DNA of 64,000 nt from Lampris incognitus (lineage: Eukaryota; Chordata; Actinopteri; Lampriformes; Lampridae), in NCBI RefSeq assembly GCF_029633865.1, contig NC_079213.1, forward strand, positions 102,324,923 through 102,388,922, in the 5' to 3' direction. Of this stretch, positions 16,801-26,108 are shown in pieces. The number at the start of each line of letters is the position of its first letter. Positions within the stretch are counted from its first letter, which is position 1. Made by a program: the position numbers and the translations under genes. The notes beneath the pieces are model-generated. The model saw nothing but the letters and a program-made list of their open reading frames with translations. It did not search any database and had not been told where the DNA came from.

Positions 16801-18333
16801 AGCATACTCGGCGCACCCCCATTACAGAAATGCCCAGTGCCTCAAACCAGTCCCTGCCCAGTAGGCTTGCCCCCTGACCTCGAACAATAATCAGTGGCAA
16901 GGTCTTGTGATTGCCTTGATACTGCACATCCACAAAAATCTTCCCATTAACTTGTAGTTCTGCTTGTGACCATTGTCTAAGCACACTACTGTCCTTGTGC
17001 AGTAAAGGCGGCTGGTCAGGCCACAAGGTGTTGTAACTGCCCTCACTGATCAAGGAGCATGCGGCTCCAGAGTCCACCTCCATTACATGTGTTTTGTTAT
17101 TCAGGATCACAGTGGCTTGATATGGCTTTTTTACGTGAGCATACAGCTGCCTGCCCATGGTGTAAATGTCATATTCCTCTTCTTGTTGCCTAACAGTGTG
17201 TGTGTGTTGTTCGGCTTGAGGAACTGCGTCAGAAGAATCCGCTGATGCGACATCCCTGCTCTTTTTAAAACAAACACGAGAAATGTGCCCCCTTTTTTTG
17301 CAATAGTGGCATACAGCAGAGGTAAATTTGAAATGTTGTTGGTTGTGTGTGCCTCCAGAACGAAAACATGGCTTTGCACCACCTTCTGCTACTGTTTGTT
17401 TCACTTTCAAAACGGTTTGACTTTGTGCAGTTTGATGAACTTCTGCTGGCTGTGGTGGTCCCAGCTGGTTTGGTTGTAGTATTCGCGCATTTAACGTGGC
17501 TGCTTCCGCTGCAAGGGCTTTTTCTCCTCTGCTGCTTTGAATGTGAGTTCCTTTTCAGCCAGCAGGTGGCGCTGCAGCGCTTCATCTAGCACCCCACAGA
17601 CAATTCTGTCACGCAGCATGGCTTCCAGTTGGTCACCAAAAGCGCAATGCACTGAGAGTTTACGGAGTTCAGCAATGTAGCTCGAGATTCCTTGGTCTTG
17701 CTTTTGTTTACAATTGTGAAACTGAAAACTCTGAACAATTTGTGATGGAGGAGGACTGTAGTGGCGCTTCAAGGCCGATACTAAGTTTTCATAGGTGACG
17801 GCCGGAGGAAGGACGGGAGCGACCACCGAACATAGTGTAGAATACGTTGCAGCCCCACAGACGCTAAGCAAAATAGCGCGTTTCTTCTCCTTCCCATCTA
17901 CTCCATTTGCCAGGAAAAAACATTCCAGTCTCTCAATATACTCCTCAATGGCAGTGCCGGAGCCTTCATCAAACTCTCCTATGCGACCCAGCGTGGTCAT
18001 GGTGATGTCGTTAGGCCACTCACAGATTCCTCGAAACTGTAGTAGAATATCGGAGGTTGCTGATTTCCATCAATCAACTGTTCAGAACTGTTGGAGTTCG
18101 GATCCGCTTCGTCGCCAGTGTAAGATTCGACTTAGAGACGAGAGAGACATTGGTTGTAACGAACTCTTTACTTAGAACTTAGCAAATTTAGGATACTCAG
18201 CCATCAAGCTACATCTGCGTTTCTTCCAGTTCGGCTCATACTTAACATTACTTCCTGGTCTCGTCTCGCGAGAGCCCCCCATCAAAGACTAACCAGAGAG
18301 CATGCGCATTAACATAAGTCCCAATACATTACA
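13825..18333 (-). mobile_element. Gypsy LTR retrotransposon 1 (decaying)
   Basis: LTRs at 13825-14032 and 18119-18333 both begin TG and end CA and differ by a 7-bp indel and a few substitutions. A 5-bp target duplication (GTTGC at 13820-13824 and 18334-18338) brackets the element. Transcription would run on the minus strand from the right LTR. The bases next to that LTR (18100-18118, complement TGGCGACGAAGCGGATCC) form a primer-binding site that resembles the 3' end of a serine tRNA. The element inserted into the LTR of copy A. Confidence 0.93.
14028..18000 (-). pseudogene. Gypsy-1 gag-pol, two frame breaks
   Basis: Gag starts at 18000 (MTTLGRIGEFDEGSG). It reads to 17491, but the true frame shifts near 17515-17530. 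The second frame holds the CCHC knuckle CHYCKKRGHISRVC and the protease motif VDSGAACSLI. A second break falls in a run of G at about 16440. The third frame (16439-14028) has reverse transcriptase (YLDDVL), RNase H (CDASPCGLG), the integrase zinc domain (CETCQ) and integrase catalytic motifs (HIDFAGPF, VSDNGAAFTS, NGQAERMVQ). The domain order PR-RT-RH-IN is that of Ty3/Gypsy. I place it near the Mag/K02A2.6-like lineage from general appearance only. Confidence 0.9.
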
Positions 18334-18371
18334 GTTGCCTCCCGAATTCGCTACATTGGTGTCAGAAGTGG

Positions 18372-18582
18372 CAGGCTGGAGCCTATCAGTCACTGGGCGG
18401 ATTGGACTCGTATGCTGCTCTCAGGGTCGCGGGGATGCTGGAGCCTATCCTAGCAGTCACTGGGCGGATTGGACTGTTATCCTGCTCTCAAGGTCGTGGG
18501 GGTGCTGGAGCCTATCCCAGCACTTATCCTGCATGCTTATCCGGCTCTCAGTGTCGTGGGGATGCCGGAGCCCATCCCAGCA
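18372..18582. repeat. Minisatellite of about three 66-bp units from a SINE tail
   Basis: Three imperfect tandem units, each containing 'ggagcctatcc.agcagtcac' and 'tcctgctctcagggtcg'. These are the minus orientation of the SINE family B tail. The array lies between two inverted primer-site-like motifs (18356-18371 and 18583-18601). Confidence 0.8.
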
Positions 18583-18952
18583 ATCCCACTTCTGACACCA
18601 ATGTAGTGAAATCGGGGGGCAGCCGCGGGAACCGCCACAGCCGGGACGAGAACCCGTATCTCCCGCACCGCGGGCGACAACGTTAACCAGTCGACTAAAG
18701 GGTCCGACCCGTTAGCTAACGTGTCTACTTATTCATGTACTTTACACTATCCCCCTCTTTCGGGGCTTCGCCATATCAACTCCTTCACGCCTCTGGGCGC
18801 ACGCGCTTACGATGACCTCACGGTCTCACCGTCCCACATCTGACACCAATGTAGCGAATTCGGGGGCAACCGCAGGAACCGCCGCAGCCGCGACATGAAC
18901 CCGTATCTCCCGCACCGCGGGCGACATCGCTAACTGCTCGACTAAAGGGTCC

Positions 18953-21900
18953 TGTAATATTTGCTAGTAACATTTGATTTGCTAATGTCCCTTACGGCTT
19001 TCCGTAGCGCCACAACAAAGTCACGTGATGTACGTAACAACGTCAGTCGGAATCCGGTCGGTGAATAAACACCCAGCACGAGAGAAGTCGTCCTTGCTTT
19101 ATTAATGTTATAAGTTAACATAGCCAGAGGGCACAGATCATTACATGGTGTCAGAGTAGCGGAGTTTAAATACCCAATATGGATTCGTACGGCGTTCCAG
19201 CTCCACGGATGGACTGGGAATCGGCGAACTTACCTGAAGCATGGAGACGATTTCGACAAACAACGGAGCTAATGTTCAAGGGCCCCCTGCGCGGGAAGAA
19301 CGAAGAGGAGAAATGCAGCTACCTCCTGCTCTGGATAGGGGAAAAAGGGCGCGATGTGCACAACACTTGGACACTCAGCGGAGAACAAGCCAAGAAGCTA
19401 GAAACGTACTACGATAAGTACACTGAGTACATCACCCCCAAAGCAAACCCGATTTATGCCAGATATAAATTTCATGAAAAGATGCAGGGAGAGAGTGAAT
19501 CCTTCAAACAATTTGTAACTGAGCTAAAGCTCCTAGTCAAAGACTGTGCCTACCCAAATGCCGACGAGATGGTCAGGGACCGCATCGTGTTTGCCACCAA
19601 CTCACCCAGAGTGAGAGAAAAGCTACTTAGCCAGGGAGCTGAGCTAACGCTAGAAAAAGCCATAGATGTAGCCCGCTCACACGAACTAGCAAAGCAACAG
19701 CTAAAGTTTATGGGCCAGGGCAGCACACATGAAACGGTGCACGCAATAGGCAGAAAGACTTACAAACCGAACGCACCCAAAGCAGCTAACGCTAACTTCA
19801 GACAAAGGGAAGGTAACGTTAGCACCGCTGCTAGGGCGTGTAGCTATTGTGGAGGGCTACACGGCGCTAAAGCCACTTGCCCAGCTAAGGGTAAACTATG
19901 CATTACATGCAAGCAGCTCAATCATTTTGCTAAAGTATGCAAGTCTAGCTCCCAGGGACAGACAAAGTACTACCGCGGCACAGTACATGCCGTCGGAGAG
20001 AACCCAGAAGAGTACACCACTGACAGAGAGCAGGAAGAACTGTACTTCGACAACATTACAGTGGAGAGCACCGCTGTGGGAGAACAGACAGAGCTGTACA
20101 TAGACTCAATAGAGAACAACGGAAAAAGCAACGAGCAGGCTTACGTAGAGGTTGGAATTGGCACACCTCCACAGAAGGTAAAGTTTAAACTAGACACTGG
20201 GGCACAGGCCAATACTATTCCCACCAACCTGTTCCAGGCGCTGTTCAAAAATGTGACACTGAAACCAGCAATACACAGACTCACTGAATATGGAGGAGGC
20301 GCGCTGAGCGTGAAAGGCACATGCAAACTCAAATGTAAGTACAGAGACAATGCAATGATGCTGGACTTTTACGTCATTGACACAAACGCCCCACCAGTCA
20401 TGGCAATGAAAACATGCCGTGACCTAAACTTGGTAAAAATAGTGATGGCTGTGAGCGAGGAAAACAATGTCACATCACAGAGCATAATGGATGAGTATGC
20501 AGATGTTTTCCAGGGAATAGGAGAGTTCCCAGGCGAGTGCACCTTCCGCGTCACACCAGATGCAACGCCGGTCATCTGCCCGCCACGCAGAATCCCTATC
20601 GCCCTACGCAGCAAACTGAGGGACGAACTTGACAGCATGGAGAAAGGCGGCATAATCTGTAAGGTAACAGAACCCACAGAATGGGTGAACGCACTCGTCA
20701 TTGTTGAGAAGCCAAAGACAGGCAAACTTAGAGTGTGTTTAGACCCCAGAGCTCTTAACAAAGTGATACAACGACCTCACTACCCCCTCCCCACGCTGGA
20801 GGACGCCACCACAAAGCTCGCTGGAGCTGAGTACTTTAGCGTGTTAGACGCGCGGTCAGGCTATTGGGCCATCAAACTGAGCACTGAATCCTCAATGTTG
20901 ACGACATTTAACACAGTGTTTGGCAGGTATCGTTTCCTCAGACTGCCATTCGGAATCGTGTCCGCTCAAGACGAGTTCCAGAGACGCGTGGATGAAACAT
21001 ATGAAGGATTGGACGGTGTGACGGCCATAGTGGACGACATACTAGTGTTCGGCAAGACTAAAGAGGAACATGACCAGCGTCTCAGAGCGATGCTGAAGCG
21101 CACAAGGGAGCGAGGGGTGAGGCTCAACCCCGACAAGTGTCACATATGCGTGTCCGAGGTAAGCTACTTCGGCCACACGCTCTCACACGAAGGCATCAAA
21201 CCAGACCCACACAAGGTGAAGGCGGTCAAAGACATGCAACCCCCACAGAACAAAGCAGAGCTGGAGACAGTCCTCGGCATGATCAACTACCTCGCCAGAT
21301 TCGCTCCACACCTCTCACAGATAAACTCACCCCTCAGACAGCTTCTGAAACAGGACAGTGAGTTTGTGTGGGATGCAGTCCACGACAAGGCGTTCCAAGA
21401 GATGAAGAATCTCATTACACAGCACCCAGGTCCAGTACTCTCATATTTCGACCCGCAGAAAGAGCTGCGACTCCAAGTGGATGCATCCAAAAGTGGCCTT
21501 GGGGCTGTCATGCTCCAAGATGGCAAACCAATTGCCTATGCGTCCAAGTCACTCAACAGCACTGAAGAAAACTACGCACAGATAGAGAAGGAGCTCTACG
21601 CTGTGGTCTTCGGCTGCAAGAGGTTCCGCGAGTACATGTACGGACGAAAAGTGATTGTGGAGTCAGACCACAAGCCTCTGGAGGCAATACTAAAAAAGCC
21701 ACTGGCAGCAGCACCACCCCGGCTGCAACGGATGATCCTGGCGCTCCAAAAATATGACATCCAAATCATCCACCGCCCCGGTAAGGACATACCGGTGGCC
21801 GACACACTGTCACGCAAGTCAATAGAACACCACCACAGTGACCTACAGGAAGGGATGGAGGCCCAAGTGCACACAGTCCTCAGCAACATCCCTGTGAGCG

Positions 21901-23728
21901 ACACAAGACTCACAGAAATCAAGCAGGAAACAGCGCAAGATCCACAGCTCACCGCACTCAGACGAGCCACACTCACTGGCTGGCCAGACACAAAGAAAAA
22001 GTGCCCGCCCAGCATCAAGGAATACTGGAACCACAGAGCAGAAATCTCAGAAATGGACGGTATCCTGGTCAAAGGTGAGAGAATCATTGTCCCCCAAAAG
22101 CTTCGCAAGGACATGATACAGCGCATCCATGCCAGCCACCTTGGCGTGGAAAAAAGCAAATGCCGAGCAAGAGACTTACTGTTCTGGCCTGGCATGGGGA
22201 AACAGATCGAGGATGCGGTAGCAGACTGCAGCATATGCCAAGAACGGCGCAGCGCAAATGCAAAGGAACCAATGATGTCACACGCCATACCCGAGCGGCC
22301 GTGGCAAGTGATAGGCACAGACCTATTCACATGGAACTCACAGGACTTCATAGTCACTGTGGACTACTACTCCAGATTCTTCGAGCTAGAGAGACTTTAC
22401 AGCTGCACCTCATCTGCCGTCATCATGAAGCTGAAAGCAGCAATGGCTCGACACGGAATCCCCGAGACTATCATCAGCGACAACGGTCCGTGCTACAGCT
22501 CTGGTGAGTTCCGCAACTTCTCACAGACATGGGGTTTCTCACACACCACCACAAGCCCCCACTACCCACAGAGCAACGGCCTCTCCGAGAAGACTGTCCA
22601 GACGGCCAAACGCATCCTGGACAAAGCTAAAGCTGAGAACAAAGACCCCTACATGAGCTTACTGGAGTATCGCAACACACCGGTGGACAACCTGAAATCA
22701 CCGGCACAGCTACTGATGAGTCGGAGGCTGCGGTCCATTCTCCCATCAACAGCAAAACACCTGCAGCCACAGATCGCCAGTCAGGAGGATGTTCACAAAA
22801 GGAGAGAGGTATGTCAACAGCGCCAGCAGGCATACTACAACCGAACAGCCAAACCTCTGCCCCACCTGCCCGCAGGCACACCAATCCGCTTCCGGCAGGA
22901 GGATGGATCCTGGAGACCTGCAACTGTGGAAAGACCAGCGAACACAGACAGGAGCTACCACATCCAAACCAAAGAAGGTCAGATCTACCAACGCAACCGT
23001 CAACACCTGCGACAAAGCAGAGTGAACACTCACACTACACACACACACACTTCACAGTTGACTGTTACCAGCGCTAACAACAACACACAAGCCCATCAGC
23101 AAGAGCATGCTGAACCTCCAGACACGAGCAATCAGCGACAACCAGACACACAGCCTGGTTACACCACGAGGTCAGGTCGCACGATCAAACCAAGACAAAT
23201 CCTTGACTTATGAATGTTAAAAAAAGAGAGAATTTTACACCAACCTGTACTATACCTGCTATGTTTTGAAAAGAAATATTTACAGCGTTCACTTACCTTG
23301 TGTACCTACCTGCTGTTTGCAGTTACCAGTAATGAAATGGAAAAAAAAGATGAAATGTTATTACGGTGTCACATTTAGACAGTGAAGGAAATGTTTTACA
23401 CTACTTTGTTGCAGTCCAGTTATATAAGAGTTCCGCTTTCATATTCTTTCTTATTAAGATTGTATTCGCTTATAAACGTGCTCAACGTGGTCTGTATCTC
23501 TGCAGAGAAAGCAGCACTTTTCAGAAAAAGGGAGATGTAATATTTGCTAGTAACATTTGATTTGCTAATGTCCCTTACGGCTTTCCGTAGCGCCACAACA
23601 AAGTCACGTGATGTACGTAACAACGTCAGTCGGAATCCGGTCGGTGAATAAACACCCAGCACGAGAGAAGTCGTCCTTGCTTTATTAATGTTATAAGTTA
23701 ACATAGCCAGAGGGCACAGATCATTACA
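18953..23728 (+). mobile_element. Gypsy LTR retrotransposon 2, intact
   Basis: Both LTRs are 193 bp (18953-19145 and 23536-23728), TG...CA, and read identical to me base by base. The 5-bp target duplication GGTCC lies at 18948-18952 and 23729-23733. A primer-site motif TGGTGTCAGAG follows the left LTR directly and resembles the 3' end of a leucine tRNA. The purine tract (aaaaagggaga, 23525-23535) precedes the right LTR. Identical LTRs and an uninterrupted gag-pol frame point to a very recent insertion. Confidence 0.96.
19179..23213 (+). CDS. Gypsy-2 Gag-Pol polyprotein, uninterrupted
   Basis: One frame of 1344 codons encodes the whole polyprotein. Gag is at the N-terminus. Two cysteine knuckles start at about residue 221 (CSYCGGLHGAKATC; CITCKQLNHFAKVC). 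An aspartic protease with LDTGAQANTIP lies near residue 337. Reverse transcriptase has VDDIL near 617, and RNase H has VDASKSGLG near 765. Integrase has an HHCC zinc domain from about 983 (CSICQ) and catalytic motifs near 1045 (GTDLF), 1098 (ISDNGPC) and 1135 (NGLSEKTVQ). The C-terminus is hydrophilic and no envelope gene follows. Gag and Pol share a frame with no stop or shift between them, unlike many retroelements. The first ATG lies 34 bases after the left LTR, within a plausible leader. Confidence 0.95.
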   Translation: MDSYGVPAPRMDWESANLPEAWRRFRQTTELMFKGPLRGKNEEEKCSYLLLWIGEKGRDVHNTWTLSGEQAKKLETYYDKYTEYITPKANPIYARYKFHEKMQGESESFKQFVTELKLLVKDCAYPNADEMVRDRIVFATNSPRVREKLLSQGAELTLEKAIDVARSHELAKQQLKFMGQGSTHETVHAIGRKTYKPNAPKAANANFRQREGNVSTAARACSYCGGLHGAKATCPAKGKLCITCKQLNHFAKVCKSSSQGQTKYYRGTVHAVGENPEEYTTDREQEELYFDNITVESTAVGEQTELYIDSIENNGKSNEQAYVEVGIGTPPQKVKFKLDTGAQANTIPTNLFQALFKNVTLKPAIHRLTEYGGGALSVKGTCKLKCKYRDNAMMLDFYVIDTNAPPVMAMKTCRDLNLVKIVMAVSEENNVTSQSIMDEYADVFQGIGEFPGECTFRVTPDATPVICPPRRIPIALRSKLRDELDSMEKGGIICKVTEPTEWVNALVIVEKPKTGKLRVCLDPRALNKVIQRPHYPLPTLEDATTKLAGAEYFSVLDARSGYWAIKLSTESSMLTTFNTVFGRYRFLRLPFGIVSAQDEFQRRVDETYEGLDGVTAIVDDILVFGKTKEEHDQRLRAMLKRTRERGVRLNPDKCHICVSEVSYFGHTLSHEGIKPDPHKVKAVKDMQPPQNKAELETVLGMINYLARFAPHLSQINSPLRQLLKQDSEFVWDAVHDKAFQEMKNLITQHPGPVLSYFDPQKELRLQVDASKSGLGAVMLQDGKPIAYASKSLNSTEENYAQIEKELYAVVFGCKRFREYMYGRKVIVESDHKPLEAILKKPLAAAPPRLQRMILALQKYDIQIIHRPGKDIPVADTLSRKSIEHHHSDLQEGMEAQVHTVLSNIPVSDTRLTEIKQETAQDPQLTALRRATLTGWPDTKKKCPPSIKEYWNHRAEISEMDGILVKGERIIVPQKLRKDMIQRIHASHLGVEKSKCRARDLLFWPGMGKQIEDAVADCSICQERRSANAKEPMMSHAIPERPWQVIGTDLFTWNSQDFIVTVDYYSRFFELERLYSCTSSAVIMKLKAAMARHGIPETIISDNGPCYSSGEFRNFSQTWGFSHTTTSPHYPQSNGLSEKTVQTAKRILDKAKAENKDPYMSLLEYRNTPVDNLKSPAQLLMSRRLRSILPSTAKHLQPQIASQEDVHKRREVCQQRQQAYYNRTAKPLPHLPAGTPIRFRQEDGSWRPATVERPANTDRSYHIQTKEGQIYQRNRQHLRQSRVNTHTTHTHTSQLTVTSANNNTQAHQQEHAEPPDTSNQRQPDTQPGYTTRSGRTIKPRQILDL

Positions 23729-23777
23729 GGTCCGACCCGTTAACGGGGGGCTAACCTGTCTACTTATTTGTGTACGT

Positions 23778-23781
<4 letters not shown>

Positions 23782-23836
<55 letters not shown>
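23782..23836. repeat. (TA)n array
   Basis: About 27 TA units immediately after the outer LTR of miniature retroelement copy B. Confidence 0.95.
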
Positions 23837-23839
<3 letters not shown>

Positions 23840-24357
23840 ACCCGAATATACACTTGTGTTAGATAAAGGAAAATGGGAAAAAGAAGTAATTAGGAATGTT
23901 TGGAGATAAGTAAAACTTCAACAGTTAACACAACTCTTCGTCGTCCGTTTAACTCTTGAAAAGCAGACCTTTGTCTGATTGGGAACATTTTGAGCTGATG
24001 ACGCCGAATAAGGTAATTACGCTTACCGATCCGCTTCCGGTGTGGGAAGATGGCGGCGCGAATTCCCAGCTGCGGCGGCCTCACTCAGTACCGCCCACGC
24101 AGTGTCTTTGTCCACGGCTGCGTCTAAGTTTTGTCTTCGTTTGATGGCTGGGAGAGCGGGGCAGGCTAAGCTAGCTGCTAGCCCATGCAGACCGGCGGTT
24201 ATGACATTCATCCTGGCTGGCCTTCGTTCCCTTGGACAGTGATTTTTTGTTTTTTTGTTTGTTTACTGTGGATATATGTGTTAGTTTGGATCTGTGTGTT
24301 CTTGTAGTTTTTGGGCGTGTTTTTGTCTTTGTGTTGCGAACCGTTTCATGAGAATAC

Positions 24358-24404
24358 TGTAACGATCACGGATGAGTAGGCTCGGTAGCTCGGAATTTGC
24401 TACA
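24358..24404 (+). mobile_element. Deleted miniature-retroelement LTR (47 bp)
   Basis: Begins TGTAACGATCACGGATGAGT and ends GAATTTGCTACA, the two ends of the LTR seen at 42919-43068 with the tRNA-like middle lost. The 4 bases ATAC occur directly before (24354-24357) and directly after (24405-24408), a candidate target duplication. Confidence 0.6.
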
Positions 24405-24408
24405 ATAC

Positions 24409-24541
24409 TGTAAACTACTAATAAGACACGTTAGCCCCTAGCTAACGGGTCGGACCCTTTAGTCGAGCGGTTAGCGATGTCGCCTTGTGGCGCAGTACAC
24501 TATGTATCGAATCCCGCACCGGGTAAGTAAATAACCGGTTA
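24409..24541 (+). mobile_element. tRNA-LTR solo element, variant 2 (copy 1)
   Basis: Starts TGTAAACTACTAATAAGACA. It shares the 5' half of the other tRNA-like LTRs, including TTTAGTCGAGCGGTTAGCG. The 3' half is different, with a B-box-like TATCGAATCCCGC, and it ends near CCGGTTA. The last bases have diverged from the ACA end seen in copy 2. Confidence 0.6.
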
Positions 24542-24599
24542 AGTTGCTTGGGGAAAGGCATTTTGTGTCATTTCGTGTACGCAAGTGCACGAAATGAAA

Positions 24600-25230
24600 T
24601 GACAAAGTGTTTGTGATTCCTGACACTATACTCATTATACTCAGAAGATGGAGAGATGCCACAACAGATGCCACAGTGGAAGCACAACGATATCTGACTG
24701 CTCCTCCTGTGGAACGGTCTGAAGATCCGCTTACCGACGGGTCAAAACACATTTATTTTTTAATTCATTACATGTATTCTTTAACTGTTTAATTCATTAC
24801 GTTTATTCTTTAATTGTCTTTATTCCTCTAAGCTATGGACAGATATTGCATTACTTATTTTTGATACATTTAACCAACTACTTCGTATAAAAGAAGGTAT
24901 GGCCTTGTTCCTTGATTGCACTACTGGCTCATCTCCTGTAGATAATGCTCTCAAAATTCAGTTTGTTTGGTAAATTTCACATTCACAAATCCAAGGTGAT
25001 GGGCTCCAAGCCCAATATTCGTTTATTTTACATTGATCTTGTAAACTACTAATAAGACACGTTAGCGGGTCTGACCCTTTAGTCGAGCGGTTAGTGATGT
25101 CGCCTTGTGGTACAGCACACTCCGTGTCGAATCCCGCACCGGGCAAGAAATTACCCGGTTACAATCTGTTATTCTTTTTCAAATCCCTTACCAAAATAAC
25201 CTCTAATTAAAGGCAATGAAAACACCTCTC
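24600..25230 (+). mobile_element. L1-like LINE C-terminal fragment carrying a solo LTR
   Basis: The plus strand around 24970-25030 translates to a stretch like GKFHIHKSKVMGSKPN, which resembles the C-terminus of fish L1 proteins. It resumes after the LTR insertion at 25040-25163. The match is from memory and frames are broken. Confidence 0.4.
25040..25163 (+). mobile_element. tRNA-LTR solo element, variant 2 (copy 2) with 4-bp duplication
   Basis: A 124-bp unit beginning TGTAAACTACTAATAAGACA and ending CCCGGTTACA, bracketed by ATCT (25036-25039 and 25164-25167). It contains TTTAGTCGAGCGGTTAG (A-box-like) and TGTCGAATCCCGC (B-box-like). This looks like a solo LTR left by recombination, or a very small insertion unit in its own right. 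Confidence 0.7.
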
Positions 25231-26015
25231 ATCTCGGAAAAAATATTACACACATTAGATAAATGAACTGCTCAATTTAACATTGTTTTTTTTCTGAAAG
25301 ACTCCTAACATAGTGGCTCTTACTATCATCATCTGATCATCGACCTCATAAGTTTATTTTTGTGTTAACCTTTCCTTGTTTGTTCATTTATTTTATCCCT
25401 TTTGTTTTCTCTTTTTTGCATTATATTATATTTAGACTACAGTTATTACTCTTTTATGTTTTGACCCTCCCCTGTACTGAAACTCTGACATTATATTGCT
25501 GCAATGTAAACAAAACAAATGTACATGATAAAAAATGGGGGGGGGGGAAGGACTGGTCAAAACATGAAGCGGTCCGCAACGGCCCACGTCAAACAACCGG
25601 CGCGTCTCATTTGGCTGCATAGCATTCTTTTAACCACTAGATGTCACCCGTGTCCGCTGTGAACGAATTTCCAACAAATTCATTCATTCATTTTCATTCA
25701 TTATCCAAACCGCTTATCCTTACTCAGGTTCGCGGAGCCAGTACAATTATTTCCAATGCAATTGTTCAAAAAGGCTGAAAGCTTCAGAAAGCCCGGTTTC
25801 GCCGTCACTACTTCTCGAGAAAGCATCGAGTGAAATACGTCTTTGGATTTGAAATAATTAAGTTTTTCTGCCCACTCGGCTGCTCCACGCAGATTTTTTT
25901 CCCATTCATTCATTCATTCATTCTTTATTTGCTTGAAAGGGACACACCATGTAAAAGTCTCTGAAATAAACACACCAACCCCGCCGGGGCCTTTTGCCCC
26001 ACGCAAGCAGCGGTA
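25231..26015. other. rpf1 5' flank with a short SINE tail
   Basis: Mostly unique AT-rich sequence. A minus-oriented family B tail fragment lies at about 25685-25740 (attatccaaaccgcttatcc) and a short (ATTC)n run at 25905-25922. The last 100 bases before rpf1 are GC-rich and probably contain its promoter, but no TATA box or other defined site is evident. Confidence 0.45.
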
Positions 26016-26108
26016 ATGCGCCGCAAGACTGACGTCATTTCCTGTAACCAGGAAGTCAGCAGCGGAACTGGGTCTCCACGTGAAACGGAGGCTAAAACAG
26101 TGAAAAGC

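Larger units (their letters stand above)
13690..18355 (+). mobile_element. tRNA-like LTR of a miniature retroelement (copy A), split by Gypsy-1
   Basis: An LTR-like unit of about 152 bp begins TGTAACGTGCATGG at 13690, is interrupted after 13824 by the Gypsy element, resumes at 18339 and ends GCTACA at 18355. Inside lie an A-box-like TAGTCGAGCGA (near 13747-13757) and a B-box-like segment (near 13792). Immediately after the LTR comes TTGGTGTCAGAAGTGG (18356-18371), the same primer-site-like motif that follows the other copies. The normal internal region is then replaced by a minisatellite. Confidence 0.7.
18602..23780 (-). mobile_element. tRNA-LTR miniature retroelement (copy B), outer LTR split by Gypsy-2
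   Basis: Read on the minus strand the order is outer LTR (23780-23734 joined to 18952-18850), TTGGTGTCAGATGTGGGAC, a 103-bp internal region (18849-18747) ending in the purine tract GAAAGAGGGGGATAG, then a second LTR (18746-18602, 145 bp). Both LTRs start TGTAA-like and end CTACA, and carry A-box-like and B-box-like tRNA motifs (TTTAGTCGA..GGTTA; GGGTTC.TGTCCCGGC). No coding capacity. LTR, primer site, purine tract and LTR together fit a TRIM. Gypsy-2 is inserted in the outer LTR. Confidence 0.75.
24020..24640 (+). repeat. Interspersed repeat, probably a LINE 5' region, with LTR insertions
   Basis: Matches in inverted orientation the sequence at about 46260-46690. Shared are the 'tagctgctagcccatgcagaccggcgg'-type block, the 'gtgtttttgtctttgtgttg' block and the 'catttcgtgtacgcaagtgcac' block. 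The GC-rich ATGGCGGCG-like start resembles the 5' end of a fish LINE family. It is interrupted at 24358-24541 by two LTR-like insertions. Confidence 0.55.

Noticed and set aside
24042-24242. GC-rich ATGGCGGCG-like start resembling a promoter and first exon
   Set aside because: The same sequence recurs inverted at about 46260-46690, so it belongs to an interspersed repeat.
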